Shown piece by piece: positions 7,406-16,984 of a stretch of DNA of 64,000 nucleotides. Positions within the stretch are counted from its first letter, which is position 1; each line of letters starts with the position of its first letter. The notes beneath the pieces were generated by a model, which saw only the letters and a program-made list of their open reading frames with translations, was not told where the DNA came from and ran no database searches. This DNA comes from Tistrella mobilis. GTDB taxonomy: Bacteria; Pseudomonadota; Alphaproteobacteria; Tistrellales; Tistrellaceae. A program made the translations under genes and the position numbers. The stretch spans positions 2,149,501 through 2,213,500 of the forward strand of contig NZ_CP121017.1 in assembly GCF_041468085.1 (NCBI RefSeq), given 5' to 3'.

Positions 7406-9058
7406 ATGCTGCTCGACGTTACCACGGCCCTGGCCGGGCTGGGCCTGTTCTTCCTGGGGGCCCGCACGCTGGGCGATGCCTTGAAACGCCTGGCGGGCCG
7501 CCGGGTCCGGGTTGCGGTCGCCCGCAGCACCGACGGGCCCCTGAAGGCTGCGGGCATGGGGCTGGTGATGGCGGCCGTCACCCAGTCCACCCAGGTCGCC
7601 ACCTTCATCCTGGCCGGCATGATCCGGGCGGCGCTGATCAGGGCCGAGCGGGCCATGATGGTCATGACCGGTGTCAATGTCGGGGTCTGCGGCCTGCTGT
7701 TCGTCGCGACGTTCGATGTGCGCATCGTGGTCTATGCCGTCATCGGCCTTACCGGCATCGCGATGACCCGCGCCCGCTTCGCGCCCTGGCGGGACCAGAT
7801 CTCGGCCCTGTTCGGCGCCGGGCTGCTGCTGTTCGGGCTGGGACTGCTGCGCCAGGGAACGGTACCGATCGCCGGGCTCGACATCGTCACCGGCACCATG
7901 GCGGCGATCAGCGGCCACGATATCCTGGTGTTCCTGGCCGCTGCCCTGCTGATCCTGGCCGTGCAGTCCTCGTCGGCCGTGGGCATGATCGGGATCTCGC
8001 TGGCCGGTGCCGGGTTGTTCGGGCCGGAACAGGCGATCGCGCTCGCCTTCGGCGCCAATTTCGGCACCGCGCTCAACATGGCGCTGCTCACCCGCAGCAT
8101 GACCGGTCGGGCGCGACAGCTCGCCATGTTCCAGGTGCTGGTCAACCTTGTCGGCACGGCCGTGACCCTGCCGCTGCTGCTGGCGGAAAGCGCCGGCCTG
8201 ACCGGCTTCGGCCCGATCCGGGCGATCGCGGGGCTGACCGGCGATGCGGGCCGCACCGTCGCCTGGGCCTTTCTGCTGTTCAATCTGGTCGGCGCCGGAC
8301 TGTCCGGCCTGCTGCTGTCGTGGATCGCGCCGGTCCTGGCCCGGCTCTGGCCGGTGAGCCGGGTGGAGGCGGATGCCCAGCCCGCCTTTCTGGAAGACGG
8401 CATGCTGCGGGATCCGGCCGGCGCGCTCGATCTCGCCATCCTGGAACAGCGCCGGCTGGTCGCCCATCTGGCGCATCTGTCGGCGATCGCAGCCGGTCCG
8501 GGCGATGCGGCCGCAGGCATGGCCGCGCAGGCCCAGCGGGTCGACGGGCTGCTGACCCTGCACGGGCGGATCGCGGAGGTGCTGCGGGATCTGTCCGCCG
8601 CCGACCTGTCCGCCACCGCCTATGAGCGGCTGGCTCGTGCCGTGGCCAATCATCAGCGCATCGAAGGCGTGATTCAGACCTTTGCCGAACTGGCGGGCAC
8701 CCTTATCGACCGACTCGGTGATCCGGGGGCGATGGGGCGGGTGTCGCGCGGCATGGTGGACGGCATCGATGCGGTGGTGATGACGCTGGCCGAGGTGGCG
8801 CGGAGCGCGGACCCCGAGGAGCGGATGCTGCTCAGGGCGATGACCGGTGACCGTGCCGAGACCATGGGCCGGATCCGCAGCAGCTATCTGGCGGCGGAAG
8901 AGGCGCTGTCGGCCGGCGATCGCGGCCGCCTGCTGCTGGCAACCAATCTGTGCGAGCGATTGTTCTGGATGCTCGGCAGCCTGGTCGAGGGCCTGGAGGC
9001 GGAATTCGATGCCGGGAGCGGCGACGGCGAGGTCTTGCCGCTGCCGCAGACCGCCTGA
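7406..9058 (+). CDS. Na/Pi cotransporter family protein with PhoU-like C-terminus
   Basis: The 550-residue membrane protein has about nine hydrophobic segments in its first 320 residues. It carries two inverted Na/Pi repeats, each with the family Gln-Ser motif (Gln-Ser-Thr-Gln at about residue 58 and Gln-Ser-Ser-Ser at about residue 192). The C-terminal 200 residues are helical and soluble, like the PhoU-related domain of bacterial NptA/YjbB proteins. It probably exports or co-transports phosphate with sodium across the inner membrane. It is divergent from the STAS gene. The 250-bp gap between them contains a TATACT box on the minus strand near 7290. Confidence 0.88.
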   Translation: MLLDVTTALAGLGLFFLGARTLGDALKRLAGRRVRVAVARSTDGPLKAAGMGLVMAAVTQSTQVATFILAGMIRAALIRAERAMMVMTGVNVGVCGLLFVATFDVRIVVYAVIGLTGIAMTRARFAPWRDQISALFGAGLLLFGLGLLRQGTVPIAGLDIVTGTMAAISGHDILVFLAAALLILAVQSSSAVGMIGISLAGAGLFGPEQAIALAFGANFGTALNMALLTRSMTGRARQLAMFQVLVNLVGTAVTLPLLLAESAGLTGFGPIRAIAGLTGDAGRTVAWAFLLFNLVGAGLSGLLLSWIAPVLARLWPVSRVEADAQPAFLEDGMLRDPAGALDLAILEQRRLVAHLAHLSAIAAGPGDAAAGMAAQAQRVDGLLTLHGRIAEVLRDLSAADLSATAYERLARAVANHQRIEGVIQTFAELAGTLIDRLGDPGAMGRVSRGMVDGIDAVVMTLAEVARSADPEERMLLRAMTGDRAETMGRIRSSYLAAEEALSAGDRGRLLLATNLCERLFWMLGSLVEGLEAEFDAGSGDGEVLPLPQTA

Positions 9059-9208
9059 ACGGAACGGATGCCGCCCGCGGCTGTGTCTTCGATGCCATGT
9101 CGTCGGAAATCGTCAACCCTGGATGAATTGCCGGCATCGCCGTGGCGGCCCGTAGGGGTATGCTGATCGCCGTGAAATTTTTCCGCTTCAGGAAGGCTTA
9201 CGGGCTCC

Positions 9209-9958
9209 ATGCTCGATCTGCTCACCGATCCGCAGGTCATCCTCAGCTTCCTCACCCTTGCGGTGCTGGAAATCGTTCTCGGCATCGACAATCTGCTGTT
9301 CGTTCAGATCATCGCCGGCCGGGTCGCCCCGGAACGGCGGGATACTGCCCGGCGCGTCGGGCTGGCCCTCGCGCTGGTCACCCGACTGATCCTGCTTGCG
9401 GCCATCTCGTGGGTCGCCGGCCTGACGGCGCCGCTTGTCGACATCTGGGGATTCGCGCTGTCCTGGCGCGATGTGATCCTGATTGCAGGCGGCCTGTTTC
9501 TGCTGGCCAAGGCCACCACCGAGATCCATCACACGGTGGATGGCGATGAGGAGCACGGTGCCGGTCAGGCGAAGGTTCATCTGAGCTTCGCGGCCGCCGT
9601 CGTGCAGATCGCGCTGCTCGACATCGTGTTCTCGCTCGACAGCGTCATCACGGCGGTCGGCATGGCGCAGCATCTGCCGGTGATGGTGGCGGCGGTGATC
9701 GCGGCCATGATCGTGATGATCGTGGCGGCCGCCCCGGTCGGCCGCTTCGTCGAGCGGCATCAGTCGGTGAAAATGCTCTGCCTGTCCTTCCTGCTTCTGG
9801 TTGGCGTGGCCTTGATCGCGGACGGGCTGCATTTCCATATACCGAAGGGCTATCTCTACTTCGCCATCGCCTTCTCGGCGCTGGTCGAAGGTCTCAACAT
9901 CCTGGCCAAGAGCCGCCGGCGCCGTCGCCGGGCCACGAGCAACGTCGCACCGTCGTGA
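9209..9958 (+). CDS. TerC family integral membrane protein
   Basis: The 249-residue inner-membrane protein has about seven hydrophobic segments and a basic Arg-rich C-terminus. It shows the two TerC acidic motifs: Glu-Ile-Val-Leu-Gly-Ile-Asp-Asn near residue 21 and Asp-Ile-Val-Phe-Ser-Leu-Asp-Ser near residue 138. TerC proteins such as Alx and YceF are linked to manganese export or metal loading of exported proteins. The start has a CAGGAAGG site 12 bp upstream. It overlaps the next gene by 4 bp (GTGA), so the two are probably translationally coupled. I looked for a yybP-ykoY manganese riboswitch in the 150-bp leader and saw none. Confidence 0.92.
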   Translation: MLDLLTDPQVILSFLTLAVLEIVLGIDNLLFVQIIAGRVAPERRDTARRVGLALALVTRLILLAAISWVAGLTAPLVDIWGFALSWRDVILIAGGLFLLAKATTEIHHTVDGDEEHGAGQAKVHLSFAAAVVQIALLDIVFSLDSVITAVGMAQHLPVMVAAVIAAMIVMIVAAAPVGRFVERHQSVKMLCLSFLLLVGVALIADGLHFHIPKGYLYFAIAFSALVEGLNILAKSRRRRRRATSNVAPS

Positions 9959-11268
9959 TCTTCGAAATACTGATCGTCTTCGCGCTGATCCTGCTGAATG
10001 CGGTTTTCGCGATGTCGGAAATGGCCCTGGTCTCCGCCCGTCGTCCGCGGCTGGTGGAGCGGGCCTCGGCCGGTGACCGGTCGGCAGCCGCTGCGCTGCG
10101 GCTGGCCGACGACCCGACCCGCTTCCTCTCCACCGTACAGATCGGCATCACCCTGGTGGGTGTGCTGGCCGGCGCCTATTCAGGGGCCACCCTTGCCGGG
10201 CCGCTGGCGGATGTGCTGGCGACCATTCCGGGCTTCGAGCCCCATGCCCGGCCGGTGGCCGTGGGCCTGGTCGTCGCCGGCGTCACCTATGTGTCGCTGG
10301 TGGTGGGCGAGCTGATCCCCAAGCGGCTGGCGCTGGCCCATGCGACCACCATCGCCATGGCGGTCGCGCGGCCGATGTCGGTGCTGGCGGTGATCGCCAC
10401 GCCGGCGATCTGGCTGCTGCGGGTGTCCACCGAAGGCGGGCTCAGGCTGCTCAGGGTCGATACCACTGCAACCGAGGCCGTCACCGAGGATGAAATCCGG
10501 GCCATGGTGCGCGAGGGCGCCGATAGCGGGGCCATTCATCGCGCCGAGCAGAGCCTGATCGACAGCGTCTTTGCTCTGGACGACCGGCCGGTGCGCACGG
10601 TGATGACGCCGCGCCACGACGTGATCTGGCTCGATGCCGACCGGCCGTTCGGCGAGCAGCTGGACAGAATCTCGGGGAGCGCGCGCTCGCGCTATCCCGT
10701 CGCCCGCGGCAGCCTGGACGAGCCGGTGGGCATCGTCGCCACGCGTGACATTCTGGATGTCGTCCTAGCCGGCGGAACACCCGACATGGCCACACTCGCC
10801 CGGCCTGTGCTGGTGGTGCACGAGGGCGTGCCGCTGCTGAAGATGATCGCCATGCTTCGCGATGAACGTGAGCCCATGGCGCTGGTGGTGGATGAATATG
10901 GCGGTGTCGAGGGCGTGGTTACCGCCACCGACATCCTGTCGGCGATTGCGGGGGAAACCGCGCTCGGCTGGGATGACGATCGCCCGGCAGCGGTGGCGCG
11001 GCCCGAGGGCGGCTGGCTTGCCGATGGCCGCATGGCGATCGGCGAGGTGGAGCGCCTGCTCGACCGTCAGGATCTTCACGGCGAGGGCGACTATGCCACT
11101 CTGGCCGGTTTCCTGCTCTGGCACATGGAACGCGTGCCGGCGGCGGGTGACGTCTTCGACTGGCAGGACATCCGCTTCGAAGTCGTCGACATGGATGGGC
11201 GCCGGATCGACAAGGTTATGATCCGGCTGCGGCCGGTTGACGACATTCTGCCGGGGGAGGGGATCTGA
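9955..11268 (+). CDS. Hemolysin-type CBS/CorC (CNNM-like) transporter
   Basis: The 437-residue protein has an N-terminal DUF21/CNNM membrane domain (about 1-195, three to four helices), a CBS pair (about 215-335) and a C-terminal CorC_HlyC domain (about 350-430). The family is linked to magnesium or cobalt efflux. The CBS region contains Arg-Thr-Val-Met-Thr-Pro-Arg-His-Asp and Leu-Val-Val-Asp-Glu-Tyr-Gly-Gly, both typical. The GTG start overlaps the TerC stop codon. The neighbour suggests a joint role in divalent cation homeostasis; this is an inference. Confidence 0.9.
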   Translation: MIFEILIVFALILLNAVFAMSEMALVSARRPRLVERASAGDRSAAAALRLADDPTRFLSTVQIGITLVGVLAGAYSGATLAGPLADVLATIPGFEPHARPVAVGLVVAGVTYVSLVVGELIPKRLALAHATTIAMAVARPMSVLAVIATPAIWLLRVSTEGGLRLLRVDTTATEAVTEDEIRAMVREGADSGAIHRAEQSLIDSVFALDDRPVRTVMTPRHDVIWLDADRPFGEQLDRISGSARSRYPVARGSLDEPVGIVATRDILDVVLAGGTPDMATLARPVLVVHEGVPLLKMIAMLRDEREPMALVVDEYGGVEGVVTATDILSAIAGETALGWDDDRPAAVARPEGGWLADGRMAIGEVERLLDRQDLHGEGDYATLAGFLLWHMERVPAAGDVFDWQDIRFEVVDMDGRRIDKVMIRLRPVDDILPGEGI

Positions 11269-11283
11269 GGCGGCAATGTCGCC

Positions 11284-11631
11284 TCAGCGCAGCACACCGC
11301 CACGCAGATCGGGGGCCAGACGCCGGATGCCGGCGTCCGCCTCCGCCATGGCGCGCTCTCCCTGATTACCGTCGCAGGCGCGATTGGCACGGTCCAGATG
11401 CTGGCGGGCCGCGATGTAGTCGGCAACGCGACGATCCCGCCGGGGCGGGTCGGCCACCAGTTTTGCCAGCGTCTGCACGGCGGAGCGACAGGATGAGCGC
11501 GCCGCCTCCTGGGCGGTGGCGCCCGAGGCGGGGAGCGTTGCCGTGACCAGCGCAGCAAGGCTGCTGGCCACGAACATGATGTGCAGACGGGTCCGCTCCG
11601 GTCGGGCGGCACGAAGGCGGCGGATGATCAT
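11284..11631 (-). CDS. Small secreted hypothetical protein
   Basis: This 115-residue protein carries a probable N-terminal signal peptide: hydrophobic stretch Phe-Val-Ala-Ser-Ser-Leu-Ala-Ala-Leu-Val, then Ala-Thr-Ala-Gln. The mature part is charged and contains two Cys residues that could form a disulfide. I do not recognise the family. The start is uncertain: GTG at 11664, ATG at 11631 and ATG at 11577 are all in frame and none has a strong ribosome-binding site. It is convergent with the CBS/CorC gene, only 15 bp apart. Confidence 0.55.
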   Translation of the reverse strand: MIIRRLRAARPERTRLHIMFVASSLAALVTATLPASGATAQEAARSSCRSAVQTLAKLVADPPRRDRRVADYIAARQHLDRANRACDGNQGERAMAEADAGIRRLAPDLRGGVLR

Positions 11632-12004
11632 CGCGAAGGCGCCTCGTCGATCAGGCAGGAGCACTTGCGCCGGGCGGGAGCGTCGATCGCGTCCCGATCA
11701 GGTGGGGAAGGGATCATCATGTTCCCATGTAAATTTATGCGCACATGGTAACCGTGAAGCGATCCTTTCGCGACGCAGTATCTCCATGCAGGGCTGTGCT
11801 GTAAACGGCGAACTCCACGAAATCCGACGGCCGATCCTGTCGGGGCGGCGAATCGCCGCGTATCGCAAATCAGTCTCACCCGCGCTTGAAGCGACGCTTC
11901 CAGAATGATAGGGAGGTGTTGATAGGAATTCGCAATCTCACGCCGCCGACGCACGCCGTCCGGCGGCCCGGATTCCGCCTGCCCCGCTTATCGACGAGAC
12001 TGCC
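11632..12004. other. Non-coding region before the ferric-iron operon
   Basis: No gene is supported here. It is locally AT-richer (about 11715-11760) and probably holds the promoters of the iron operon and of the small secreted protein. An imperfect inverted repeat with 9-bp arms (TTCCCATGT / ACATGGTAA, one mismatch) lies at 11722-11751. I could not assign it to Fur, Irr or RirA consensus sites. Confidence 0.45.
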
Positions 12005-13060
12005 ATGACCGACATGTTTCGCCGTCCCGCCCGTCATCGCCTGTTCGGCAGGATCGGTGGCGCTGCCGCCGCCCTTGCCCTGCTGGTCGCCGGCCAGGCT
12101 GCTGACGCTGCCGAAGTCAACCTGTACTCGGCGCGTCAGGAACAGCTGATCCGCCCGATCCTGGACACCTTCACCGCCGAGACCGGCATCAAGGTGAACC
12201 TGCTCTCCGACAGCGGTGAAAAGCTGCTGGCGCGCATTCAGGCCGAGGGGGAGAACAGCCCTGCCGACATTCTGCTGACCGTCGACGTGGCACGGCTGGA
12301 GCAGGCGAAGGAGGCCGGCATTTTCCAGCCCGTCTCGTCGAAGGTGCTTGAAGAGGCGGTGCCGGCCTATCTGCGGGACCGCGACGATGCCTGGTTCGGC
12401 CTGTCGAAGCGCGCGCGCGTTGTGGTCTACGCCAAGGACAGGGTGAAGCCCGAGGAGCTGTCGACCTATGAGCAGCTGGCCGACCCGGTGTGGAAGGGCC
12501 GTATCGCCATCCGCTCGTCGAGCAACACCTATAACCAGTCGATGACTGCGGCCATGATCGTGGCCAACGGGCCCGAGAAGACCGAGGAATGGGCGAAGGG
12601 GCTGGTCGCCAATTTCGCCCGCAAGCCGCAGGGCGGCGACCGCGACCAGATCCAGGCCGTTGCCTCGGGCGAGGCCGATATCGCGGTGGTCAACACCTAT
12701 TATCTGGGCGGCATGCTAGCCGGCAACGATCAGGCCCAGAAGGAGGCCGCCCAGAAGGTGGCGGTGTTCTTCCCCAATCAGGGTGACCGCGGGACGCATG
12801 TCAACGTGTCGGGTGCCGGCGTGGTCAAGACCGCGCCCAACCGCGATGCGGCGGTCAAGCTGCTGGAGTTCCTGGTCTCCGAGAAGGCTCAGAAGTTCTA
12901 TGCCGAGGTGAACCAGGAATTCCCCGTGCGGCCGGGTGTGCCGTCTTCGGCGATCATTCAGTCCTGGGGGCCGTTCAAGGAAGACACCGTGGCCATCACC
13001 CGCCTGGGCGAGCTGAACCGTCAGTCGGTTGAGATCATGGACCGCGCCGGCTGGCGCTGA
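12005..13060 (+). CDS. Ferric iron ABC transporter substrate-binding protein
   Basis: This 351-residue periplasmic protein of the FbpA/FutA type captures Fe(3+). A signal peptide with twin basic start and Ala-rich core ends near Ala-Asp-Ala-Ala at residue 36. The mature protein begins Val-Asn-Leu-Tyr-Ser-Ala-Arg, the standard FbpA start. The paired tyrosines of the iron site are seen in Asn-Thr-Tyr-Tyr-Leu-Gly-Gly near residue 236. It is the first gene of an importer operon with the permease and ATPase downstream. A hairpin after the stop may reduce read-through, so the binding protein is made in excess. Confidence 0.93.
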   Translation: MTDMFRRPARHRLFGRIGGAAAALALLVAGQAADAAEVNLYSARQEQLIRPILDTFTAETGIKVNLLSDSGEKLLARIQAEGENSPADILLTVDVARLEQAKEAGIFQPVSSKVLEEAVPAYLRDRDDAWFGLSKRARVVVYAKDRVKPEELSTYEQLADPVWKGRIAIRSSSNTYNQSMTAAMIVANGPEKTEEWAKGLVANFARKPQGGDRDQIQAVASGEADIAVVNTYYLGGMLAGNDQAQKEAAQKVAVFFPNQGDRGTHVNVSGAGVVKTAPNRDAAVKLLEFLVSEKAQKFYAEVNQEFPVRPGVPSSAIIQSWGPFKEDTVAITRLGELNRQSVEIMDRAGWR

Positions 13061-13085
13061 TCCTGACGGCCGCGAAGGTCGGGAA

Positions 13086-13120
13086 GGGGTGCCGTGGCTG
13101 AAGCGTCGCGGCACCCTTTC
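13086..13120 (+). terminator. Attenuating hairpin after the iron-binding protein gene
   Basis: An 8-bp stem (GGGTGCCG / CGGCACCC) is followed by TTTCG. It lies 27 bp after the stop codon and before the permease gene of the same operon. Partial termination would give more binding protein than permease, a common arrangement in binding-protein-dependent importers. Confidence 0.6.
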
Positions 13121-13222
13121 GTCGTCCTGGCGCGGCAGTGCTTGATCCGCGGCCGGGTGACGTGTACCCATCGTCGATCCCGGAGCTGCGGATATGTCGC
13201 AGTCGCGACCGGGACATGCCTG

Positions 13223-13254
13223 GCCCGCACGACACCCGGCCCGCACGACACCTG
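13223..13254. repeat. Two tandem 16-bp repeats
   Basis: GGCCCGCACGACACC plus one variable base is repeated directly in the 5' leader of the iron permease gene, 36 bp before its start. No function is evident. Confidence 0.7.
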
Positions 13255-13289
13255 GCACCCACGGCAGCTGACGGAGGGGTATCTGCCCC

Positions 13290-15020
13290 ATGGCCACGAT
13301 CTATGCAGGCAAGCCGGAGGACGAGCCCCCTGCGGTCGGCCGCGCCGCCGTGGCGCCGGCGCCGCTGGCCCGTCGGGGTGGTCGGGGCGGTCTGGTCTGG
13401 CCGGCCGCGGCGCTTCTGCTGGCGGCGCTGGTCGCCGTGCCGGTGGTGGTGGTGCTGAGCGCAGGCGTCACCCCCGATCTTGCGGTCTGGTCCCATCTGA
13501 TCGACACCGTGCTCGGCCGCTATCTGGTCAACACCTTCTGGCTGGTGATCGGGGTCGGCGCCGGGACGCTGACACTGGGTGTGGGCACGGCCTGGCTGGT
13601 CACCATGTGCCGTTTTCCCGGACGTCGGACCTTTGAATGGGCCCTGTTGCTGCCGATGGCGGTGCCGGCCTATGTGATCGCCTATACCTATTCCGGGCTG
13701 CTCGACTATTCCGGGCCGGTGCAGGAGACTTTGCGCATCCTGATCGGCGCGACCAGCCGCCGCGACTACTGGTTCCCGGAGATCCGCAGCCTGGGTGGCG
13801 CGATCGTGGTGATGACGCTGGTGCTCTACCCTTACGTCTATCTGCTTGCCCGGTCGGCATTTCTTGAACAGTCGATGTGCGTGCTGGAGATCGGCCGCAC
13901 GCTGGGCAATGGCCCCTGGTCGTGCTTCCGGCGCATCGCCCTGCCGCTGGCGCGCCCGGCGATCGTAACCGGGGTGAGCCTGGCGCTGATGGAGGTTCTG
14001 GCGGATTTCGGCACCGTCGACTATTTCGCCGTCGACACCTTCACCACCGGCATCTATCGCACCTGGTTCGGCCTGGGGGAGCGCGCTGCCGCGGCCCAGC
14101 TGGCGGCGGCGCTGCTTTCGGTGGTGCTGATCCTGGTGTTGCTGGAGCGAGCCAGCCGCGGTGACCGGCGCTTCCACCATACCTCGCGCCGCTACCGGCC
14201 GCTGCCGGGCTGGCAGCTCCGCGGCCTGCGCAAGGCCGGGGCGGTCGCGGCCTGTGCCCTGCCGATCCTGTGCGGTTTCCTGATCCCGGCCACGGCGCTC
14301 GGCTGGTGGGCGCTGACCTCGCGTCTCGATTCGGGCAGCGGCTTCCCGCGCCTGGTGGCGACCAGCCTGCTTCTGGCCGCCGCCGCCGCGGTCATGGCCG
14401 TGGCGGCTGCCCTGGTCATTGCCTATGCCCGCAGGCTTTCGCCGGGGCGCGCCTCGGCGCTGGCCGCACGGGTCGCGGCCATGGGCTATGCCGTGCCGGG
14501 GGCGGTGATCGCCGTCGGCATCGTCGTGCCGCTGGCGGCCGCCGACGGTGTGATCATCGACATCGCCCGCGCGCTCGGCCTCGGCAATCCAGGGTTGGTT
14601 CTGACCGGCACGCTGGTCGGGCTGCTCTATGCCTATATGGTGCGCTTCCTCGCCGTCTCGCTGAACACGGTGGAGGCGAGCCTCGGCAAGGTGACGGCCT
14701 CGATGGATGATGCCGCAAGGGTCTTCGGCCTGGGGCCCGGGGCGACGCTGGTCCGCGTCCATGCCCCCCTGGTGTCCGGCGGTCTGCTGACCGCGGCGCT
14801 TCTGGTCTTCGTCGACGTGCTGAAGGAATTGCCGGCGACCCTGATCCTCAGGCCGTTCGGCATCGGCACGCTTGCCATGCGCACCTACGAACTGGCCGGT
14901 GACGAGCGTCTGGCCGATGCCTCGTTGCCGGCCCTCACCATCGTCGCCGCCGGTATCCTGCCGGTCATCCTGTTGTCCCGGGCCATTGCCCGTTCCCGCC
15001 CCGGTGCCCAGAGTTCATGA
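13290..15020 (+). CDS. Ferric iron ABC transporter permease, double-domain FbpB type
   Basis: The 576-residue inner-membrane protein contains two fused permease modules with about 12 membrane segments. EAA-loop-like motifs for ATPase contact are seen in each half: Glu-Ile-Gly-Arg-Thr-Leu-Gly at about residue 197 and Asp-Asp-Ala-Ala-Arg-Val-Phe-Gly at about residue 474. The double-module form is the normal FbpB architecture. The ATG follows GGAGGGG by 10 bases. Its stop codon overlaps the start of the ATPase gene (ATGA), supporting co-translation. Confidence 0.93.
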   Translation: MATIYAGKPEDEPPAVGRAAVAPAPLARRGGRGGLVWPAAALLLAALVAVPVVVVLSAGVTPDLAVWSHLIDTVLGRYLVNTFWLVIGVGAGTLTLGVGTAWLVTMCRFPGRRTFEWALLLPMAVPAYVIAYTYSGLLDYSGPVQETLRILIGATSRRDYWFPEIRSLGGAIVVMTLVLYPYVYLLARSAFLEQSMCVLEIGRTLGNGPWSCFRRIALPLARPAIVTGVSLALMEVLADFGTVDYFAVDTFTTGIYRTWFGLGERAAAAQLAAALLSVVLILVLLERASRGDRRFHHTSRRYRPLPGWQLRGLRKAGAVAACALPILCGFLIPATALGWWALTSRLDSGSGFPRLVATSLLLAAAAAVMAVAAALVIAYARRLSPGRASALAARVAAMGYAVPGAVIAVGIVVPLAAADGVIIDIARALGLGNPGLVLTGTLVGLLYAYMVRFLAVSLNTVEASLGKVTASMDDAARVFGLGPGATLVRVHAPLVSGGLLTAALLVFVDVLKELPATLILRPFGIGTLAMRTYELAGDERLADASLPALTIVAAGILPVILLSRAIARSRPGAQSS

Positions 15021-16078
15021 ACCCGTCCTCCACCGCCCCGTCCCGACTGATCCTCGACGATATCGTGCATGCCTATGACGGCCGGGTTGCCGTCGATCAT
15101 GTCTCGGTCGGTATCGCGGCCGGCGAGATCCTGTGCCTGTTGGGCCCGTCCGGCTGCGGCAAGACCACCTGCCTGCGGCTTGCGGCGGGGCTGGAGGACG
15201 TGCAGCAGGGCCGGGTGATCATCGATGGCCGGACGGTGGCGGAGCCCGGCCGCGCGGTGAAGCCCGAGGCCCGCGGCGTCGGTCTGGTCTTTCAGGACTA
15301 CGCCTTGTTTCCGCATCTCACCGTCCTCGACAATGTCGGCTTCGGACTCAGGCAGGCCGGTGCTGCGGAACGCCGGCGACGGAGCGAGGCGCTGCTCGAT
15401 CTGGTCGGGCTCGGCGGCCGGGGAGGTGACTACCCGCATATGATGTCGGGCGGCGAGCAGCAGCGCGTCGCGCTGGCCCGGGCGCTGGCGCCTGAACCGC
15501 AGGTGATGCTGCTGGACGAGCCGTTCTCGGGGCTGGACATTGCGCTGCGCGACCGGCTGTGCGCCGACACGCTTGCCGTGCTGCGTGAGGTGGGGGCGGC
15601 TGCCCTGATGGTGACCCATGACCCGGACGAGGCCCTGCGCATGGGCGACCGGATCGCGGTGATGAATGGCGGCCGGATCATGCAGGCGGGATATGCCACG
15701 GAGCTTTATCAGGCGCCGGCAACCCCTTTTGTCGCCCGCCTTTTCGGTGAATTGAATGCCATGACGGTGCGGGTTGCGGGCGGCCGGGTTTCAACACCTC
15801 TCGGCCAGTTGCCGGCGCCCGGCCTGGCGGAAGGTGAGGCGGCTTCGGTGCTGATCCGGCCCGAGGCGCTGATCGAGGACCTGGCCGGACCGATCGCGGC
15901 CGAGGTCGTCGAGGTCCGGGCGCTCGGGCCGATGACGGCGCTTGGAATACGGGTCGAGGGTTGGCCCGGCCGGCTGGGGTTGAGGCTTGCCGGCGTGCCA
16001 CGCCATGCGCGGGGCGACCGCATCCGCCTGACGCTCGATCTGAACCAGACTTTCGTATTCCTGGCAGACGGGCGCTGA
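15017..16078 (+). CDS. Ferric iron ABC transporter ATP-binding protein
   Basis: The 353-residue ATPase energises the FbpB permease. It shows Walker A (Gly-Pro-Ser-Gly-Cys-Gly-Lys-Thr-Thr), the Q-loop (Val-Phe-Gln-Asp-Tyr), the signature (Met-Ser-Gly-Gly-Glu-Gln-Gln) and Walker B (Met-Leu-Leu-Asp-Glu-Pro). A C-terminal TOBE-like domain covers about residues 240-350, as in FbpC-type proteins. It is the third and last gene of the iron operon. An 85-bp gap then leads to tatA. Confidence 0.93.
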   Translation: MNPSSTAPSRLILDDIVHAYDGRVAVDHVSVGIAAGEILCLLGPSGCGKTTCLRLAAGLEDVQQGRVIIDGRTVAEPGRAVKPEARGVGLVFQDYALFPHLTVLDNVGFGLRQAGAAERRRRSEALLDLVGLGGRGGDYPHMMSGGEQQRVALARALAPEPQVMLLDEPFSGLDIALRDRLCADTLAVLREVGAAALMVTHDPDEALRMGDRIAVMNGGRIMQAGYATELYQAPATPFVARLFGELNAMTVRVAGGRVSTPLGQLPAPGLAEGEAASVLIRPEALIEDLAGPIAAEVVEVRALGPMTALGIRVEGWPGRLGLRLAGVPRHARGDRIRLTLDLNQTFVFLADGR

Positions 16079-16163
16079 CGGCTGCATTGCACAGCCCCCG
16101 TGCTTCTGCCATCATGCGCCGCACGATTGGGCAGTCCGTGGGACTGCGGAGGAGGGGTACCCG

Positions 16164-16412
16164 ATGAGCATCGGTATTTGGCAGATTGTCCTGATCCTGG
16201 TTCTGGTCCTGATCCTGTTCGGGGCGGGCAAGCTGCCGCGGGTGATGGGCGACGTCGCCAAGGGCATCAAGAGCTTCAAGGCCGGCATGAAGGACGAAGA
16301 GACCGAGAACAACAGCTCGCCGTCTCAGGATCCGAAGGTGCTGAACAAGCCGCAGGATGCGCGCATGGCGGACGAGATTCGCCGTGATGAGGTCGGCGGC
16401 CCGAAGGCCTGA
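16164..16412 (+). CDS. tatA: Sec-independent translocase protein TatA
   Basis: The 82-residue protein has one N-terminal membrane helix, the Phe-Gly hinge (Leu-Phe-Gly-Ala-Gly-Lys-Leu-Pro), an amphipathic helix and a charged tail. TatA oligomers form the passage for folded twin-arginine proteins across the inner membrane. A GGAGGAGGGG site precedes the ATG. It begins the tatABC run, which continues into serS. Confidence 0.95.
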   Translation: MSIGIWQIVLILVLVLILFGAGKLPRVMGDVAKGIKSFKAGMKDEETENNSSPSQDPKVLNKPQDARMADEIRRDEVGGPKA

Positions 16413-16468
16413 TCCGGTGAGGCATTCGAGGAGCGGACGCAGGTTGCTGCGTCCGTCTGCGTGACGCC

Positions 16469-16978
16469 ATGTTCGACATCGGCTGGGCGGAACTCGCCCT
16501 GGTGTTCGTCGTTGCCCTGATCGTGATCGGCCCCAAGGATCTGCCTGTCGCATTGCGTGCGGCCGGCGTCTGGATAGGGCGGCTGCGGCGCATGGCGCGC
16601 GAATTCCAGTCGAGCGTTGATGAGGTCCTGCGCGAGTCCGAACTCAAGGAGCTGCGCGACCGGGCCGAGAAGGCGTCGCGCTTCGACATGGGCGAGGCGA
16701 CCCGCAGGGCCATCGATCCCGACGGTGCGCTGGAGCGGGCGACATCGCCCGTGAGCCTGGAGGATGACGCCCCGGCGGCCCGGGCCGCGGCTGCGGATGC
16801 GCCGGCCACGGCGCCGGCAGCCTCTGCGTCTCCGGCGTCGCAGACCCCGCCTCCCGCAGTTCCGGCCCCCACGGATGCCACGCCTGCCGCACCGGTCGGG
16901 GCCAAGCCCGCCACGCCCGCTACGGCACCGGCGGCGCCGGCCGCGACACCTGACGATGCCACGACCCCGAAGGCCTGA
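16469..16978 (+). CDS. tatB: Sec-independent translocase protein TatB
   Basis: The 169-residue protein begins Met-Phe-Asp-Ile-Gly-Trp-Ala-Glu-Leu, the usual TatB start. It has a membrane helix, the Gly-Pro hinge (Ile-Gly-Pro-Lys-Asp-Leu-Pro) and an amphipathic helix. The C-terminal 70 residues are low-complexity Ala/Pro/Thr. TatB works with TatC in recognising twin-arginine signal peptides. It lies between tatA and tatC, 6 bp before tatC. Confidence 0.95.
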   Translation: MFDIGWAELALVFVVALIVIGPKDLPVALRAAGVWIGRLRRMAREFQSSVDEVLRESELKELRDRAEKASRFDMGEATRRAIDPDGALERATSPVSLEDDAPAARAAAADAPATAPAASASPASQTPPPAVPAPTDATPAAPVGAKPATPATAPAAPAATPDDATTPKA

Positions 16979-16984
16979 CGCTTC

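Noticed and set aside
9059-9208. Possible yybP-ykoY manganese riboswitch before the TerC gene
   Set aside because: The conserved riboswitch elements were looked for and not found in this 150-bp leader.
13035-14762. A 575-codon open frame antisense to the iron permease
   Set aside because: Low-complexity Gln/Arg/Gly composition and complete overlap with a clear permease gene.
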